A stretch of 64,000 nucleotides of DNA from Closterium sp. Naga37s-1 (GCA_947471745.1 CANJKZ010000825.1:310001-374000), one strand, 5' to 3'; numbered from the stretch's first letter, positions 10,726-22,201 are shown. The notes: generated from the letters alone by a model not told the origin. Program-made: numbers and translations.

Positions 10726-13263
10726 TCACATGAATGTACCCTCATCCTCGCTACCATCAGACGACTCCTCTCTTTCCTTTCCTTTTCCAGAGCACGACTT
10801 GTGAGGGGCAGGTGTTTTTGCGGGTCTTCTTTTTTTTTGCTTCCGCCAGATATCCACCACCTCGGGCCACTTGTACTCATAGCTCAACATGTTCAGGGTC
10901 ATCAGTTCGGATAGCCGGGCGTCACCAAGCGACGTTCGCAACCAGCTTTTGATGACGTTTTGGCGGCTGAATCTGCGCTCGCACTCCACGGTACTTAGCG
11001 GAATTACTGCCAGCGCCTGCCACATGGACGTCAGGTTGGGAAAACTGCGCGGCCAATCCTTGGTCCTCAGCATTTTGTTAAGTCCCTGGTAGAAGTCATC
11101 GTCCTGGTAGTGGCGAGACATGACGTGGCAGAAGCTGGCCAGCTCGAGCTCTGCCGCTCGGTGGTTGAAGCCTGCCACGTGTGTTGGAGGGACAACATTT
11201 TGTGAGGTGAAAGGCCGAAACAAAACAAAACAAAACAAAACAAAACAAAACAAAACAAAACACGTGTGGATAATTACCTGGCAGCCGGTTGTTGAAGAGC
11301 CGCGCGTTGGCATCCAGCCAACTCAGCACCCGCCGATCCCGCTTGTCTGTCGCTTCTGGCCACGTTTCAACTTTGTAAAGCTTGCTGCCATCCATTTGCT
11401 TCAAGCTCCACATTCGAGTGTGCATGTTTGTCGCCACCTCCAATGCGAACGCTTTGCACAACTTGATGCAGTCGGCCATCGAGCCGCCGTATTGGTGTCC
11501 TGCTATTGGTGCCTCGCTCAGCACGATCTGATGTGAAGATGGCTCACCATCCGCATCCGTGCCGTCCACGCGGATAGTTCGCCTGCCGCTGCCAAGGCGT
11601 GCGATGAATGGCGACAGCAGCTTGCTGACCCCCCCTCCGAAAATGTCCACGTATTCCACGTATCGAAGTCTGATGACTCCAATCGTGCGATCCACCTCTT
11701 GGTGCACGAGCGTGATGTCAACCTGAACCAAAGACGGGCACATGAACAACATGTTTAAATGTTAGTGTATAATTAAATGACACGACTAAAAGAAAAACAT
11801 GCACAGTGAATCAACACTTACTTTTTTGCGCTGGAAAAATTTGTTGAGTGCGTTTATCTCTGCCAGCAGATCCGCCAAGAAGTAGACGCAGAAGTGAAAC
11901 TTGAGGGTCTGCACAGTTACCGCCATGCTGTGGTTGTACTCGATGAACACCACGATCGCCGCCCCAAGAATTCTGCACAGACGGGCCACTGCATCCCCGC
12001 GCGATAGCCAACGCACGTCGAATAGCCCCTGGTGCTCCAGATTCGTTTGATGTATTTCGAGCTGGAGCTCCTTGAAGCGCTCAAGCCACACCGAAGACCG
12101 CATGACGACTTCGCCAAGCCCACGGATGGCGTCATCGACGATGTCGAGGTCCGGAAACTTGCTCGCGGCTTCTTTGACCGCGAGCACTTCTCTGCATACA
12201 ACATTAGAAAATTTGAAGGCCGTGGAAGTTACTCATTTATACGAGGCGATTGTACGGGAACAGCAAACCTACCTGTGCGCTATGCAATGAGTCCCGACCA
12301 GATGTGGGACGCGCTGACGGAGACGAACAACAAGCCCGGATTGGCTGCCAATCATCACCCCCGCGCCGTCGGTGCTAACTGCGACAATCCGCTGCAGATC
12401 AATCCCGATGTTGTTGAGGTGGCTCAGCAAAACCGCGAAGAGTCCTCGTCGCACACAAACTGGATGCTGCGCATAAGTCTCGTCACTCGCGCACCCTCGG
12501 GGTCAGCCCTCTCGTAGTCGTCGATTTTCTTCTGCGCCGCCAGCTTGTCCAGAAGACCCTTCTGCCGATCAATGCAGTCGTGATGGCGGGAGCTCGCTTG
12601 GTGTGCCCGCATCGACGCTGACTGCAGGTCCCGTCCGCCGCTGCCATTCCGCCCGTATCGTGCATTGTCGGGACCGTGTTCGCTGCACACACTGCACCGC
12701 AAACAAGGCAGACCATCATCACCCTTGTCAAGCAACAACCAATCGAATTGCGGCAGCCATTTGGTGATGTAATTCCTCTGTGCTTCAAGGAACTTTGCTT
12801 CCGCGCATTCGGCTGGAGTCTGCTTCAGCGGTGACGGAGATGGCGTCACAACGGGAGGTGGCGGAGGAGCAGGTTTCACGAGAGGCGAGCCGCCGCCGTA
12901 ACCAAGAGTAGACTGCGTGTACCGGCGTTTTTTCAGCGACACGGAGTTAGAAGACTCCGGGGCTTCAGAGAACATTTCCGTCGAGGCGACGAAGTCGTGC
13001 ACGACGGGTTCCGCCTCATCGCGTTCCGGACGCTGCCATCCACCGTCCTCACCCTCAGCTTGAGGCTGGTGCGGTGGTGATATTTGGGCCGCTTTGCGCA
13101 CAGGGTACATCCATCCCTCACTTTCATCTGAACGCTCGGGCAAAGGACGGGGTGCAGGTTCTGAGACTGGGCCTCGTAAGAAATCAAGGCCCGTTCTTGG
13201 ACCGTGGCTACAATGGGGGTCGCCATCGGCATCGTCAGCGTCATCGTCGCTCGGCGCTGCCAT
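10726..13263 (-). pseudogene. hAT transposase (zinc finger, RNase-H-like and hATC dimerisation regions), internally deleted
   Basis: Deduced exons on the minus strand are 13263-12273, 12191-11822, 11722-11278 and 11171-10726, with GT-AG introns of 81, 99 and 106 bp whose phases agree. The N-terminus is acidic/Pro-rich. It is followed by a Cys/His region (CLRCSVCSEHGPDNARYG, SSRHHDC) like the TTF-type finger of ZNF862/KIAA1586-like hAT proteins. VSTDGAGVMIG carries a catalytic Asp and THCIAHR follows. The last exon holds the hATC motif (IPLSTVECERRFSRQN, LMTLNMLSYEYKW) and ends in a basic/acidic tail. At ~12430-12450 the frame breaks: IQFVCDED jumps to GLFAVLLSHLNNIGID in another frame, and the ~80-100 residues that normally lie between, including the first catalytic Asp region, are missing. 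The protein is therefore inactive. Transposases cut and rejoin element ends in the nucleus. Confidence 0.82.
11218..11262. repeat. (AAAAC)n microsatellite in a hAT-1 intron
   Basis: Eight to nine perfect AAAAC units (TTTTG on the transposase strand) lie just inside the third intron. They extend its pyrimidine/T-rich tract. Confidence 0.95.
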
Positions 13264-13950
13264 GGCAACGGGGTGGAGAACGTGTGGATGCTAGACAGAG
13301 TGGAAAAAAAAAAAAACAGTGGTTTTTGGAGTTGGCTGGAGGAATGGCCGAGTGTTGCGAAACTGCTTGACCCACTCTGCTGAGCTTGTTGAACCAACAC
13401 GGCACAGCAGCAGGTCGCTTCGTTGGGTGACGCGGCTTGCATCTGTGCCACCGACAGTATGAATGTGGTCAGGGATTTGACTAAGTGCAGGCAACATCTC
13501 GAAACATAACAAACTGACCAATTACACAGATGACTGTTGCCAACGCATATTCTGCGGGGAAGGCCGCTTCGGTACTTGCGTGATTGACGGAAATCACGCT
13601 CGTGCAAAATTTCGGGAATGAAAGGAGGGGGGGGGGGGGGGGGGGTGCCCTGTACGCCCTTAAGGGTAATCTTCGTTTTCAAAAAATTTACCCCAGACCA
13701 TCAGTGTGGCCTAAATCGTTTCACTGTCAAATCAGTGTAACACTAACTTTCAAAAAAATTACCCAAACACGTAAGTGTAGGCCCTAAAATTCACCCTTCT
13801 CATCAGTATAGCAGTGTGATTTACACTGATAAAATAGGCCCTGCTCTAGCTGTTGCTTTTGTTGACTCGCGTGTTGCTTCGCTGTAGTCTGCTTCGTTTC
13901 GTGTCGATACTTCTATTACTTCATAAGCGCTAAATTACTTGTTTCCAACA

Positions 13951-14348
13951 CTCCCCTTCGCTTCTGGAGTGTCGCTGCTGATGACGTGTCCTTGTCCAGT
14001 CAGCAGCATGCACTACTCGAACTTCTGTTTTCCGAGTTTCTTGGTCAAGTAATCGGCTGCCATCTCGGATGTGGGACAGTAGGATAACTCGAGTCTTCCT
14101 TTCTCGATTTCGTCTTTTACGAAGAAGTACCGGAGGGCGATGTGCTTCGTTCGATTCGTGAACCCAATTTTGTTCGCTATGCGAATGGCTGATTGGTTGT
14201 CGCAGAAGAGGGAGAAGCTGGGTAACTGAGCAAACTTTGCTTCTTCCAGCAATTCGGGAAGATTTAGTCCTTCCTTGGTGGTTGAGCAGAGTGCGATGTA
14301 TTTTGCGTCGGCTGAGGAGAGAGCGATTCACTCTTGCTTGTTCGACTG
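13951..14348 (-). pseudogene. Copia-1 RNase H C-terminus
   Basis: The minus strand from 14348 to ~13960 encodes a Copia RNase H end: IALSSADAKYIAL, FCDNQSAIRIANK, RTKHIALRYFFVKDEI and ADYLTKKLG before the stop. RNase H removes the RNA template during reverse transcription. It joins to ISWQS at 21679 across element D. A stop (NKQE*) lies just after the junction, so the frame is dead. The polypurine tract and 3' LTR follow directly. Confidence 0.88.
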
Positions 14349-14479
14349 TGTCAAAATAGTGAAGGAATGAATGACTGAACTAGCAAGCAGGTGGGTACAA
14401 GTAGGAAACCTAAAAGTGTTGTACCCTATATGAACTACCCCACTACAGCCTAAACAGACTATAGCATATAAGTTTGACA
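14349..14479 (-). repeat. Element D 3' LTR
   Basis: 131 bp, TGTC...GACA. I see no difference from the copy at 21543-21673. Confidence 0.93.
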
Positions 14480-15232
14480 CACCCCCATAGGCAAAGTGGG
14501 GGAGAACAAGAGGTCACAAGACCGGTCAGGAAAGGCAAAGCAAGCTCAGGGTGGATCACAAAGTCACCACGCATTCTGAGCACAAGCAAATGGCCACAAG
14601 GCCAGTTCACATGCAGAGTTATATAAAGGAGAACAAGCAATACAGTGAATACAACCTAGCAAGTGTAAGCATGCATGTATATATATAGAGATCACAGTAC
14701 AAGCAGAGTCAAGAAGTAAGCAAGTGAGGCACAGTAGGTACAATGCCTAGAACAGTACAGAAACGCTGATAATCACAAGGCTGAAGTGCCTTGGTGAAAA
14801 CATCAGCAGTGTTGGCCCGAGAGGCCACCTAAGCAAGACCAAGCTGACCACGCTGCTGCAACTCTCGAGCAAGGAAGTAGCGCAGAGCAATGTGCTTCGT
14901 TCTGTGCTCCAGTCTGTGCTCCTGACACAAGGCAAGCATTGCCTTGTTGTCGACGTACATAACTGGAGGAGAACGAGGCGCCTCTCCGAAGTCGGTCAGC
15001 AGGTAGGTGAGCCAGCGTAACTCCTGTGCAGCCATGGCCCCAGCGTAGATCTCAGCCTCACAACAGGAGCTGAGAACAGAAGACGAGCGGGTAGACCGCC
15101 AAGAGACAGAACCGGAGCCAAGGCTGAAGGTGTAACCCTGTGACGACCGCTGCGTAGCCAAGTCGTCAACCCAGGAAGCGTCTGCGTGACCAGTGAGGAC
15201 AACTCGAGCCCGTCCTCCAAGCACGAGCCCCA

Positions 15233-15577
15233 TGTCAGAGGTCCACTGGTGATCCCCGATTGATCCTAGGGAAGGGTTACAGGCTCGTTGTCCTGGGGGG
15301 TTATGGGCACACTGACCCGCTACTTAACAAGCCCATTTATCCCAATGGTCCAGTGGTTGGGATTCTGACATGGTATCAGAGCGAAGGTCTCGGGTTCGAA
15401 TCCCAGTGTGTGCACTTCGGGCATCCCAGTGCGGGGGGATGTCAGAGGTCCACTGGTGATCCCCGATTGATCCTAAGGAAGGGTTACAGGCTCGTTGTCC
15501 TGGGGAGTTATGGGCGCACTGACCCGCTACTTAACAAGCCCTTTTATCCCAATGGTCTAGTGGTTGGGATTCTGACA
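15233..15577 (+). mobile_element. 345-bp TRIM (terminal-repeat retrotransposon in miniature)
   Basis: Two 138-bp LTRs (15233-15370 and 15440-15577, TGTCAGAGG...TTCTGACA) enclose a 69-bp interior. The interior begins with a perfect plant-type primer-binding site TGGTATCAGAGC (15371-15382) and ends with a G-rich polypurine tract GCGGGGGGA. It is flanked by CCCCA on both sides (15228-15232 and 15578-15582). Elements A and B carry the undisturbed site (for example near 38730). The LTRs differ at 5 of 138 positions. No coding capacity; it must borrow enzymes from other elements. Confidence 0.93.
15346..15403 (+). promoter_or_regulatory. tRNA-like internal Pol III promoter (A and B boxes) spanning the TRIM LTR/PBS junction
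   Basis: TGGTCCAGTGG (15346-15356) matches the tRNA A-box consensus and GGTTCGAATCC (15393-15403) matches the B box. The 36-base gap is close to that of a real tRNA gene. Between them TCTGA and TCAGA can pair around a 7-base loop, like an anticodon arm, formed by the LTR end and the primer-binding site. The flanking acceptor-stem sequences do not pair well, so I read it as promoter-like and not as a functional tRNA. The second LTR repeats the A box as TGGTCTAGTGG without a following B box. Confidence 0.55.
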
Positions 15578-18500
15578 CCCCATGCCCGACGTACTGCACA
15601 AGTAGCGCAACACCCTCTTCGCAGCATCCCAGTGCACCTTTCGGTGCCTACCGGGAGCCACGTAGCGAGCCAGAAGGCTGAGAGGGTACGCGAGGTCAGG
15701 TCGTGTGCAAGTCATCAGGTACATGAGGCAGCCCACAAGCTCGGGCCACTCGGCTCTACGGACTCGTCCGAAGGTGGAGCTGAGAGCGAGTGACCGGTAG
15801 GCAGAGGAGTGGACTGTGGCGAGGAGTACATGAAGCCGAAGCGCTGAAGGACCTGCTGCACCATGTGTGACTGAGTCAAGGTAATGGTGCGCTGTGCTCT
15901 GTGCCGGGTGATCCGCAAGCCAAGATAGCTTGTCAGCTCACCCAGGTCTGTGCACATGTGTCTCTTCTGCAGCTCTGACTTCACGTGGGCTAGTGCCTGA
16001 GTGTCAGCAGTAGCAAAGACCAAGTCGTCTATGTACACCAGAACGTAGAACGGCGGCAGAGTGGCGTCGGTGCGTAGAAACAGCGACGGGTCAGCAGTGG
16101 AAGGAACAAAACCAAGAGCAGCAAGAGTCGTCCTCAGTGTGTCGTGCCACTCACGGGGTACCTGGCGGAGACCGTAGACTGGCCGCCGGAGGCTCCACTA
16201 GGTACCAGCAGGAAACGACCCAGTGAAGCCAGGTGGGCGGCGCAGCCAGATCTCCTTGTGCAGGCTGCCCTGTAGGAAGGCTGTGCTGAAGTCAAGCGAG
16301 AGTAGCTCGTAGTCACACTGAGCGGCGACGTGCAGCAGCACCCGAAGAGTGGTCATCTTCGGGGTAGGGGAGAAGGTCTGGAAGAAGACAACTCCCTGTC
16401 GCTGACTGAAGCCTCGTGCAACGTAACGCGCCTTGAAGACAGGCGGAGAACCCGGCGGCCGCTTCACCCTGAAAATCCACATGCCACTGATGATGTTCGC
16501 CCCAGGCGGGGGAACCTCGTCGACCTAGGTGCCTGTGGACTTCCAGGATGCCATCTCGGCATCCATGGCTGCCTGCCAGTGAGAGGAGTAAGGACCCTCT
16601 ATCGCCTCTGCGTAAGAGCGCGGGGTCGGGATGTCAGGTGCATCCGGGTCTCCCTTAGGGGAAAGCAGCATGGACACGAGATGAGGTACAGCAGCGGCAA
16701 AGCACTCAAACTCCTCCTGTCTGTCCTCAAGGACGTCCGTGCCAAGAGCACACTCACCCCCGACAGACGGAGGACAGACAGACGCAGACTCAGACTCAGC
16801 AACAAGACTAGCGGCGTAGTCTAGTCGACAGTGAGCAGCAAAGTCAACAAGCTCAGCAACTAAGGCAGACGCAGCAGTGGACTCAAAGGAAGGGTCAGTG
16901 ACAACTGTGGCCAGGAGACGCGTGATAGTAGGACTAGCAGTACGAAGGGAGTCAGACTCCGGGTCAGCAGGTGCAGGAAGAGAGGACGCAGGAGGAGACG
17001 GCAGAGGGACACGCTGTGGAGCAGTGGAAGGACGCAGAGTCATAGAGTGAGTGCCGGGGACAGGAGGAGGACGCTGACGCGGAACACGACGACCAGTGCG
17101 AACAGGGCGAACAGGCGACTCAGGACAAGACTCAGGCGACGCAGGACGAGACTCAGGCGACGCAGGACGAGACTCAGGCTCACGACGCTCCGTAAGTCCT
17201 CTAGTCGGTCCAGAGTAAGGAGAAGGACCAGGCAGTGGAGAGGCTGGCTGTAACTACGACGGTGACTGGACAGGCGGTGGACTCAGTAAAGGAGGAGTAG
17301 GACTAGTAGAAGGCGGGAGACCAAGAACCTGCTGAAGGAGCGGAACGTAGTACGGCCGCGGCCGCGCAGCGCCTCCAGAAACAGCAGAGACAGCACCAGT
17401 ACCCTCAGCTCCAGGGTCTCCAGCTACAACTCCCACAGCACCACCAGCTCCAGTATCTCCAATAGCTCCACCTCCAGCAGCACCTCTAGTAGTAATAGCT
17501 CCAGCACCCCCAGGCTCCACACGCTCAGGCTCAACACCCCTAGGCTCCGCACCCTCAGACTCAGCAACCCCAGGCTCAGCACCCCCAGGCCCCGGACCCG
17601 CAGGCTCAGCACCCCTAGCAGCACCAGAGTTGACAGCTACCTCGACAGGCTCGACAGGGTCTACCTGGGACACACCTGAGGGGGCAGGACCCTGAGGGGG
17701 GAGGGGGTCTACCGGAGGAGCACCTGGTGCTAGGAAGAGTGGCGGGGGGGGGAGAGGGGCAGTGCAGTAGGGAAAGAGACGGTAGTAAGATACCGACTTG
17801 TCAAACGTGACGTCCTGAGAGGACAGAACACGACGCAAGGTGGGGTGGTAAAACTGCCACCCAGGTGCGTCAGGGGGGAAGCCAAGGAAGACGCAGGGAA
17901 CGGCACGGGAGGATAGCTTGTCTGCGGAAGCATCGCGGACAAAAGCTCGAGATCCCCAGACACAGAACACAGACGCATCGCCAACCTTCCCCGTCCACCG
18001 CAGAGTAGGTGTGGTCTCCGGCAAGGAGACACGAGGCTGAAGGTTGATCTGATGCGCAGCGTACTGAACCGCGAACAGCCACAGAAAATGGGGAGCAGCC
18101 GCATGGATCATGGGCGTACGAGCGACATCCATGACCATGCCAATGCGGCGCTCAGCAATCCCATTTTGCTGTGGGGAGGCCGGAAGCGTGAACGTCTGGC
18201 GGATGCCCTCCGCACGACAGAAGGCCCTCAGAAGGTCGGAGGAAAACTCACCACCTCTGTCTGAGTGCAGACGTAGAACAGGAAGGTTTGAGCCGAAACT
18301 CTCGCTGAGCTGGCGACGGGTACCGCGGATCCAGTTGATCAACACCTCAGTGACCTCACCCTTGCGGCGCAAGGGGAAGACTGTGGTGTAACGTTAGTAG
18401 TTGTCAACGACCAGCGGGAAGTAACGCTCGTGACCCTGTCCACGGACGCGGGCTGGGCCCCACACGTCCATGTGAAGAGTCTGCAGGGGAGCCTCTGTCG

Positions 18501-20700
18501 GAGGGAACTCGGAGGAGTGAGGAGCGGCGCGCTGCTGGCCCTCGACACAAGGAACACAGGTAGGGGCAGGCCCCGGAGGAAGGGAAGGGAGGGACCGGGG
18601 GAGACCAGAGACAAGGTTACGGGAGGCCATACCTCGAAGACGAGGCAAGGAGGGGTGACCAAGGCGGTGGTGCCAAAGGAGAGTCTCGTGTGACAGAGGA
18701 TGACACGAGCAGGGGGCCGACGCTGGACTAGACTTGGACGCGGCAGAAAACACCTGACCAGACGCGGCGACCTGACCAGACGCAGGAACCGGAGGAGACG
18801 TAGTAGTAAGTGTGTACAGACTCGAACCTGGCCGACGGGTGAACGTGGCCAGGTGGTGGCCCGTCCGAGAGCAAGTGCAGTGGGTCACACGCTGACCTCC
18901 AGGGGTGAACTGGTCAACCCACGCGTCCTGGAGGTCAGCTCCACTCACCAAGTTCGTAGAGAACGAGGGGAGGTGGAGTCCCGACAGCAAGCCCGACGGG
19001 GCCGCGGGACACGGTAGAACCGTGGAGGAGTGCGCAAGGACTGGGCCCCCAGAGGGGTCAGCCAGGGAGACTGCGATAGGCCGACTGAGCGGCGTGAGTG
19101 TGGTGCTGTCGCGAAAGAAGGAGCGCGAAGCACCAGAGTCAAGTGTGAAAGTGTGCAAGGCCTCAGTAGGTGCAGTACCAGAGAGAGCAGACTCACCAGC
19201 ACCTGGAACAGTAGACTCACTAGTACCTGGAGCAGCAGACTCACTAGTACCTGGAGCAGCAGACTCACTAGCACCTAGAGCAGCAGCCTCAATGTCCGGG
19301 TCGGGCGGAACACACAGGTAATAGTCACCCTCAGCACTATCAGTCACAGATAGCAACATTCTGCTTAAGCAGCAAGGATAGCATCGAAATCAAGATCAAA
19401 GATAGCAACATTCTGCTTAAGCAGATCACCCCAGCAGGGAGCTCAACAGCGTCAGGAAACTGGGCGCGCCAGGCGTCAGTCAGGCGACCGAAGCAGCGCT
19501 GCGCAGTGTGTGGCAGCCCGCACGTCTCCCCACAACACCCCACCGGTGCGAAGAACGTAAGTGCAGGGACCAACACCCCCAGACCTCCCACGCCCAGCGT
19601 AGCACTCACAAAGCTGCTGGGCCGACGGGGTCTCACGGGAACGCGGCTGCTGGTGGCGTTGGCTACCACCAAAGCCTCCACGCTGCGCGGCTCCACCTCG
19701 ACCAGCACCACCGCCGCCGCCACCTCCACCACCACTGCCGCTGCCTCCACCACCGCTGCCGCTGCCTCCACCACCTCCGCCGCTGCCTCCACCACCTCCA
19801 CCGCCGCCGCTGAAGCCCCCACTCCCGGCACCACCCCCACCTCTACCGCCACCCCCTCCGCCTCCTCCACCGCCTCCGCCGCCGCCCCCGCCGTCCCCTC
19901 CACCACCCTTGCTCCCCTTGCCCTTGCTGTTGCGGCGCCTCCCACTAGGGGCAGACGCAGCTCCGACCTCCTCAGTGCCAACGAGGTCGACAGCAGCAGC
20001 AGAAGCAACAGAGGGGAGAAGGGGGACAGGGGAACACCCCTCAAAGAAAGGGGCGCGAGGGTCGCCGCGAGAACCACCTACAGCTAAGATACTCTTCTCA
20101 GCTGCAGTGAGGCGCTCCTCTAGCAGGTCGATGGTGAGCTTGGTGGGGCAAAGGGAGAGAAAGTGGTCCCTGACTGAAGCAAGGGAGTCAGGGAGGCGGG
20201 TGACTAGGTAGTAAAGGGTGATGTACAGGGGGGGGGGGGTTCTTGGCACAGAACTCAGTGGGAAGCGCAGCTCGGTAGCGGGCGTCACTAGTGTGGAGGT
20301 GAGTAATGAGGTCAGCGACTGTGGCAAAAGCGGCAAGGTCAAGGAACAGGTACGGCAGCATGAGGCGGCTGAGGGCAGTAGTGGCAGGGGAGGAGTAGCG
20401 CGCTACTACAGCGTCATAAAAAGACTGAGCAGTCTTGTACTGGCCAAAGTGCGCGCGCTCAGCAGACGGCAGGTGACTACAAAAAGCAAGGTGAGCAACA
20501 GCGTCACGAGTGGTCCACTGCAAGCGAACCGTACTGTCAGCAGTGGCAGCAGGTGCAGTAGAGACACCGGACATGTGATCGAAAAGGGATACCCCGTCCC
20601 TAGAGTCACACTGAAGAAAGAGCTGCAGGTCGTCAACCCACACGTCAAAGTCAACTGCACGCCCCTCAGCATCAAAGGTAAGAACAGTAGGGCTAGCCAT

Positions 20701-21529
20701 AGCGGCAGTAGCAGCACGAGCAGCAGTAGCAGCAGTGGCAGCAGAAACAGCAGTAGCAGCAGGAGCAGCGCAGGCAGGGCAGTGCGGCTCAGTAGGGCGG
20801 CGCGGCTCGGTAGGGCGGCGCGGCTCGGTAGGGCGGCGCGGCTTGGCAGGGCGGCGCGGCTCGGCTGGGCGGCGCGGCTCGGATGGGCGGCGCGGCTCGG
20901 CTTGGCGGCGCGGCTCAGCTCCTGGCGGCGCGGCGCGGCAGGGCGGCGCGGGTGCAGGGCAGGGCCGCAGCTGGCGGTTTAGGTCAGGGCCGCGACTGGG
21001 GCGGCAGCAGGGCAGGGCCGCGACAGGGCGGCTGCAGGGCAGGGCCGCGACGGGCGGCGAAGGCAGGGCCGCGACTGGGGCGGCAGCAGGGCAGGGCCGC
21101 GACAGGGCGGCAAAGGCAGGGCCGCGACGAGCGGCGACGGGCCAGCGACGGGCGACGACGGGCCGGCGACGGGTGGCAACGGGCCGGGACGGGCCGGCGA
21201 CGGGCCGGGACGGGCCAGCGACGGCCGGCGAAAGGCAGGGCCGCGACAGGGCGGCTGCAGGGCAGGGCCGCAGTGGGCGGCGAAGGCAGGGCCGCGACGA
21301 GCGGCGACGGGCCAGCGACGGGCGGCGACGGGCCGGGACGGGCCGGGACGGGCCAGCGATGGGCGGCGAAGGCAGGGCCGCGACGGGCCAGTGAAGGCAG
21401 GGCCGCGACGGGCCGTACTAGGGCAGGGCGCGCGACGGCGCAGGTGAGGCAGGCGCGAGGCGCGCTTCGGGCAGGGCAGGAAAAAAAAATCGTGGTGGGC
21501 CCTAAAAAAACGTTCCCAGTAGGGAACCT
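20701..21529 (-). repeat. Element D GC-rich tandem-repeat 5' leader
   Basis: Between primer-binding site and gag. 20790-20930 is an array of 18-bp GGCGCGGCTCGGTAGGGC-type units. 20950-21430 is built of GGGCCGCGAC-containing units. The stretch next to gag is AGC/AGT trinucleotide repeat (20701-20770). Several stop-free antisense frames cross it, but they are compositional artefacts. Confidence 0.85.
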
Positions 21530-21542
21530 GCTCAGAATACCA

Positions 21543-21673
21543 TGTCAAAATAGTGAAGGAATGAATGACTGAACTAGCAAGCAGGTGGGTACAAGTAGGA
21601 AACCTAAAAGTGTTGTACCCTATATGAACTACCCCACTACAGCCTAAACAGACTATAGCATATAAGTTTGACA
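21543..21673 (-). repeat. Element D 5' LTR
   Basis: 131 bp, apparently identical to 14349-14479. The primer-binding site lies immediately to its left. Confidence 0.93.
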
Positions 21674-22201
21674 GACTGCCATGAGATATGGCCGATAGGT
21701 TCGAGTCGGTAGATGTAGCCAGTACGAGATCGCCTGTTATCGGAGTCTCCAACATGATCGGTGTCGACGTAACCGAATCGTTTGGCGATGGTGATGGCAG
21801 TTGGAGTTAGTCCGAATCGTTTGGCGATGGTGTCTGTGTATTTTTCGGCGCTGAAGTAGATTGCGTTGTCGCCGTCTTGTATCTTTCGGTTCACGGTGGC
21901 TATCGCGAGGAGAATCCGCAGTGAGGTATGTCGGCTAACTGGTGCGAATGTTTCCGTGAAGTCTCGTCCATGCTCTTGGTCGAAGCCGCGCACGACCCAG
22001 CGTGCCTTGAATTTGTCTATCTTTCTGTCGGCTTTTGTTTTCACGCGGAAAACCCATTTTCCCGTGAGAATGGTCTTGTTGCGTGCCAGTCAGATAGGCA
22101 CGACTTTCCAGGTGTTGCGTTCTTGCAGCGCCTTTAGTTCTCTGTCCATGGCTTCGCGCCATTTTTCCCTGTGTTCCCCCCCTAGAGCCTGCTGAACGTT
22201 G
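21674..22201 (-). pseudogene. Copia-1 reverse transcriptase remnant
   Basis: The minus strand encodes the RT entrance (GKWVFRVKTKADRKIDKFKA-type, then WVVRGFDQEHGRDFTETFAP and TSLRILLAIATVN). It jumps directly to FSAEKYTDTIAKRFG and then the RNase H lead-in TGYIYRL...ISWQS. The RT core with its catalytic YVDD is deleted, and a short TIAKRFG duplication marks the repair site. The left part up to 22201 carries EHREKWREAMDREL-type linker sequence and ends at element C. Confidence 0.85.

Larger units (their letters stand above)
10495..13843 (-). mobile_element. hAT-1 DNA transposon
   Basis: It is 3349 bp, with terminal inverted repeats CAGGGCCTAT and ATAGGCCCTG flanked by an exact 8-bp duplication CTCTAGCT (10487-10494 and 13844-13851). 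The empty site is present once in the partner LTR at 46875-46882. Both ends carry subterminal arrays of ATCAGTGTAA/TTACACTGAT motifs (10530-10640 and 13695-13830), probable transposase-binding sites. A poly-G run of about 20 lies at ~13627. It contains a multi-exon, internally deleted transposase gene. Confidence 0.93.
9642..13950 (-). repeat. Copia-1 3' LTR, interrupted by a MITE and a hAT element
   Basis: It aligns end to end with the LTR at 46546-46981 once 9777-10283 (+TAA) and 10495-13843 (+8-bp TSD) are removed, leaving ~442 bp. The partner LTR provides the empty site for both insertions. The polypurine tract (AGCGAAGGGGAG, minus strand) abuts it at 13951. Confidence 0.93.
14829..20700 (-). 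pseudogene. Element D gag-pol polyprotein, multiply disrupted
   Basis: Domain order on the minus strand: Gag N-terminus from the ATG at 20700 (MASPTVLTFDAEGRAVDFD); poly-C tract of 12 C at ~20227, which breaks the frame; Gly-rich nucleocapsid ~19690-19910; protease with DSGASRSFF near 19110; GAG-preintegrase LLWHHRLGHPSLPRL near 18660; integrase 18460-17830 with HSDRGGEF; Ala/Gly linker ~17700-17400; reverse transcriptase ~16560-15880 with YIDDLVF; RNase H to 14829. Breaks: poly-C shift, a stop in place of Ser in VVDNY* (~18394), a small duplication near 19370-19430, several frame changes in the linker and RT, and the TRIM insertion. The expected size and order are otherwise those of a complete Copia polyprotein. 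Confidence 0.85.
14349..21673 (-). mobile_element. Copia element D (short-LTR family), nested in Copia-1
   Basis: It is 7325 bp, flanked by GACTG (14344-14348 and 21674-21678). The two 131-bp LTRs look identical. On the minus strand: 5' LTR, primer-binding site TGGTATTCTGAGC (imperfect initiator-tRNA-Met match), GC-rich leader, gag-pol, a ~350-bp 3' untranslated region, polypurine tract CTATGGGGGTG, 3' LTR. The coding region is heavily broken and holds a TRIM at 15233-15577. Identical LTRs with a dead polyprotein imply recent mobilisation in trans. Confidence 0.93.

Noticed and set aside
15346-15415. A genuine tRNA gene
   Set aside because: A and B boxes are present but the acceptor stem does not pair, the anticodon loop lacks the expected U33, and the segment is part of a TRIM spanning LTR and PBS.
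19506-20087. Thr/Ala-rich plus-strand frames opposite element D gag
   Set aside because: Complement of the Gly-rich nucleocapsid coding region. The minus-strand frame is the real one.
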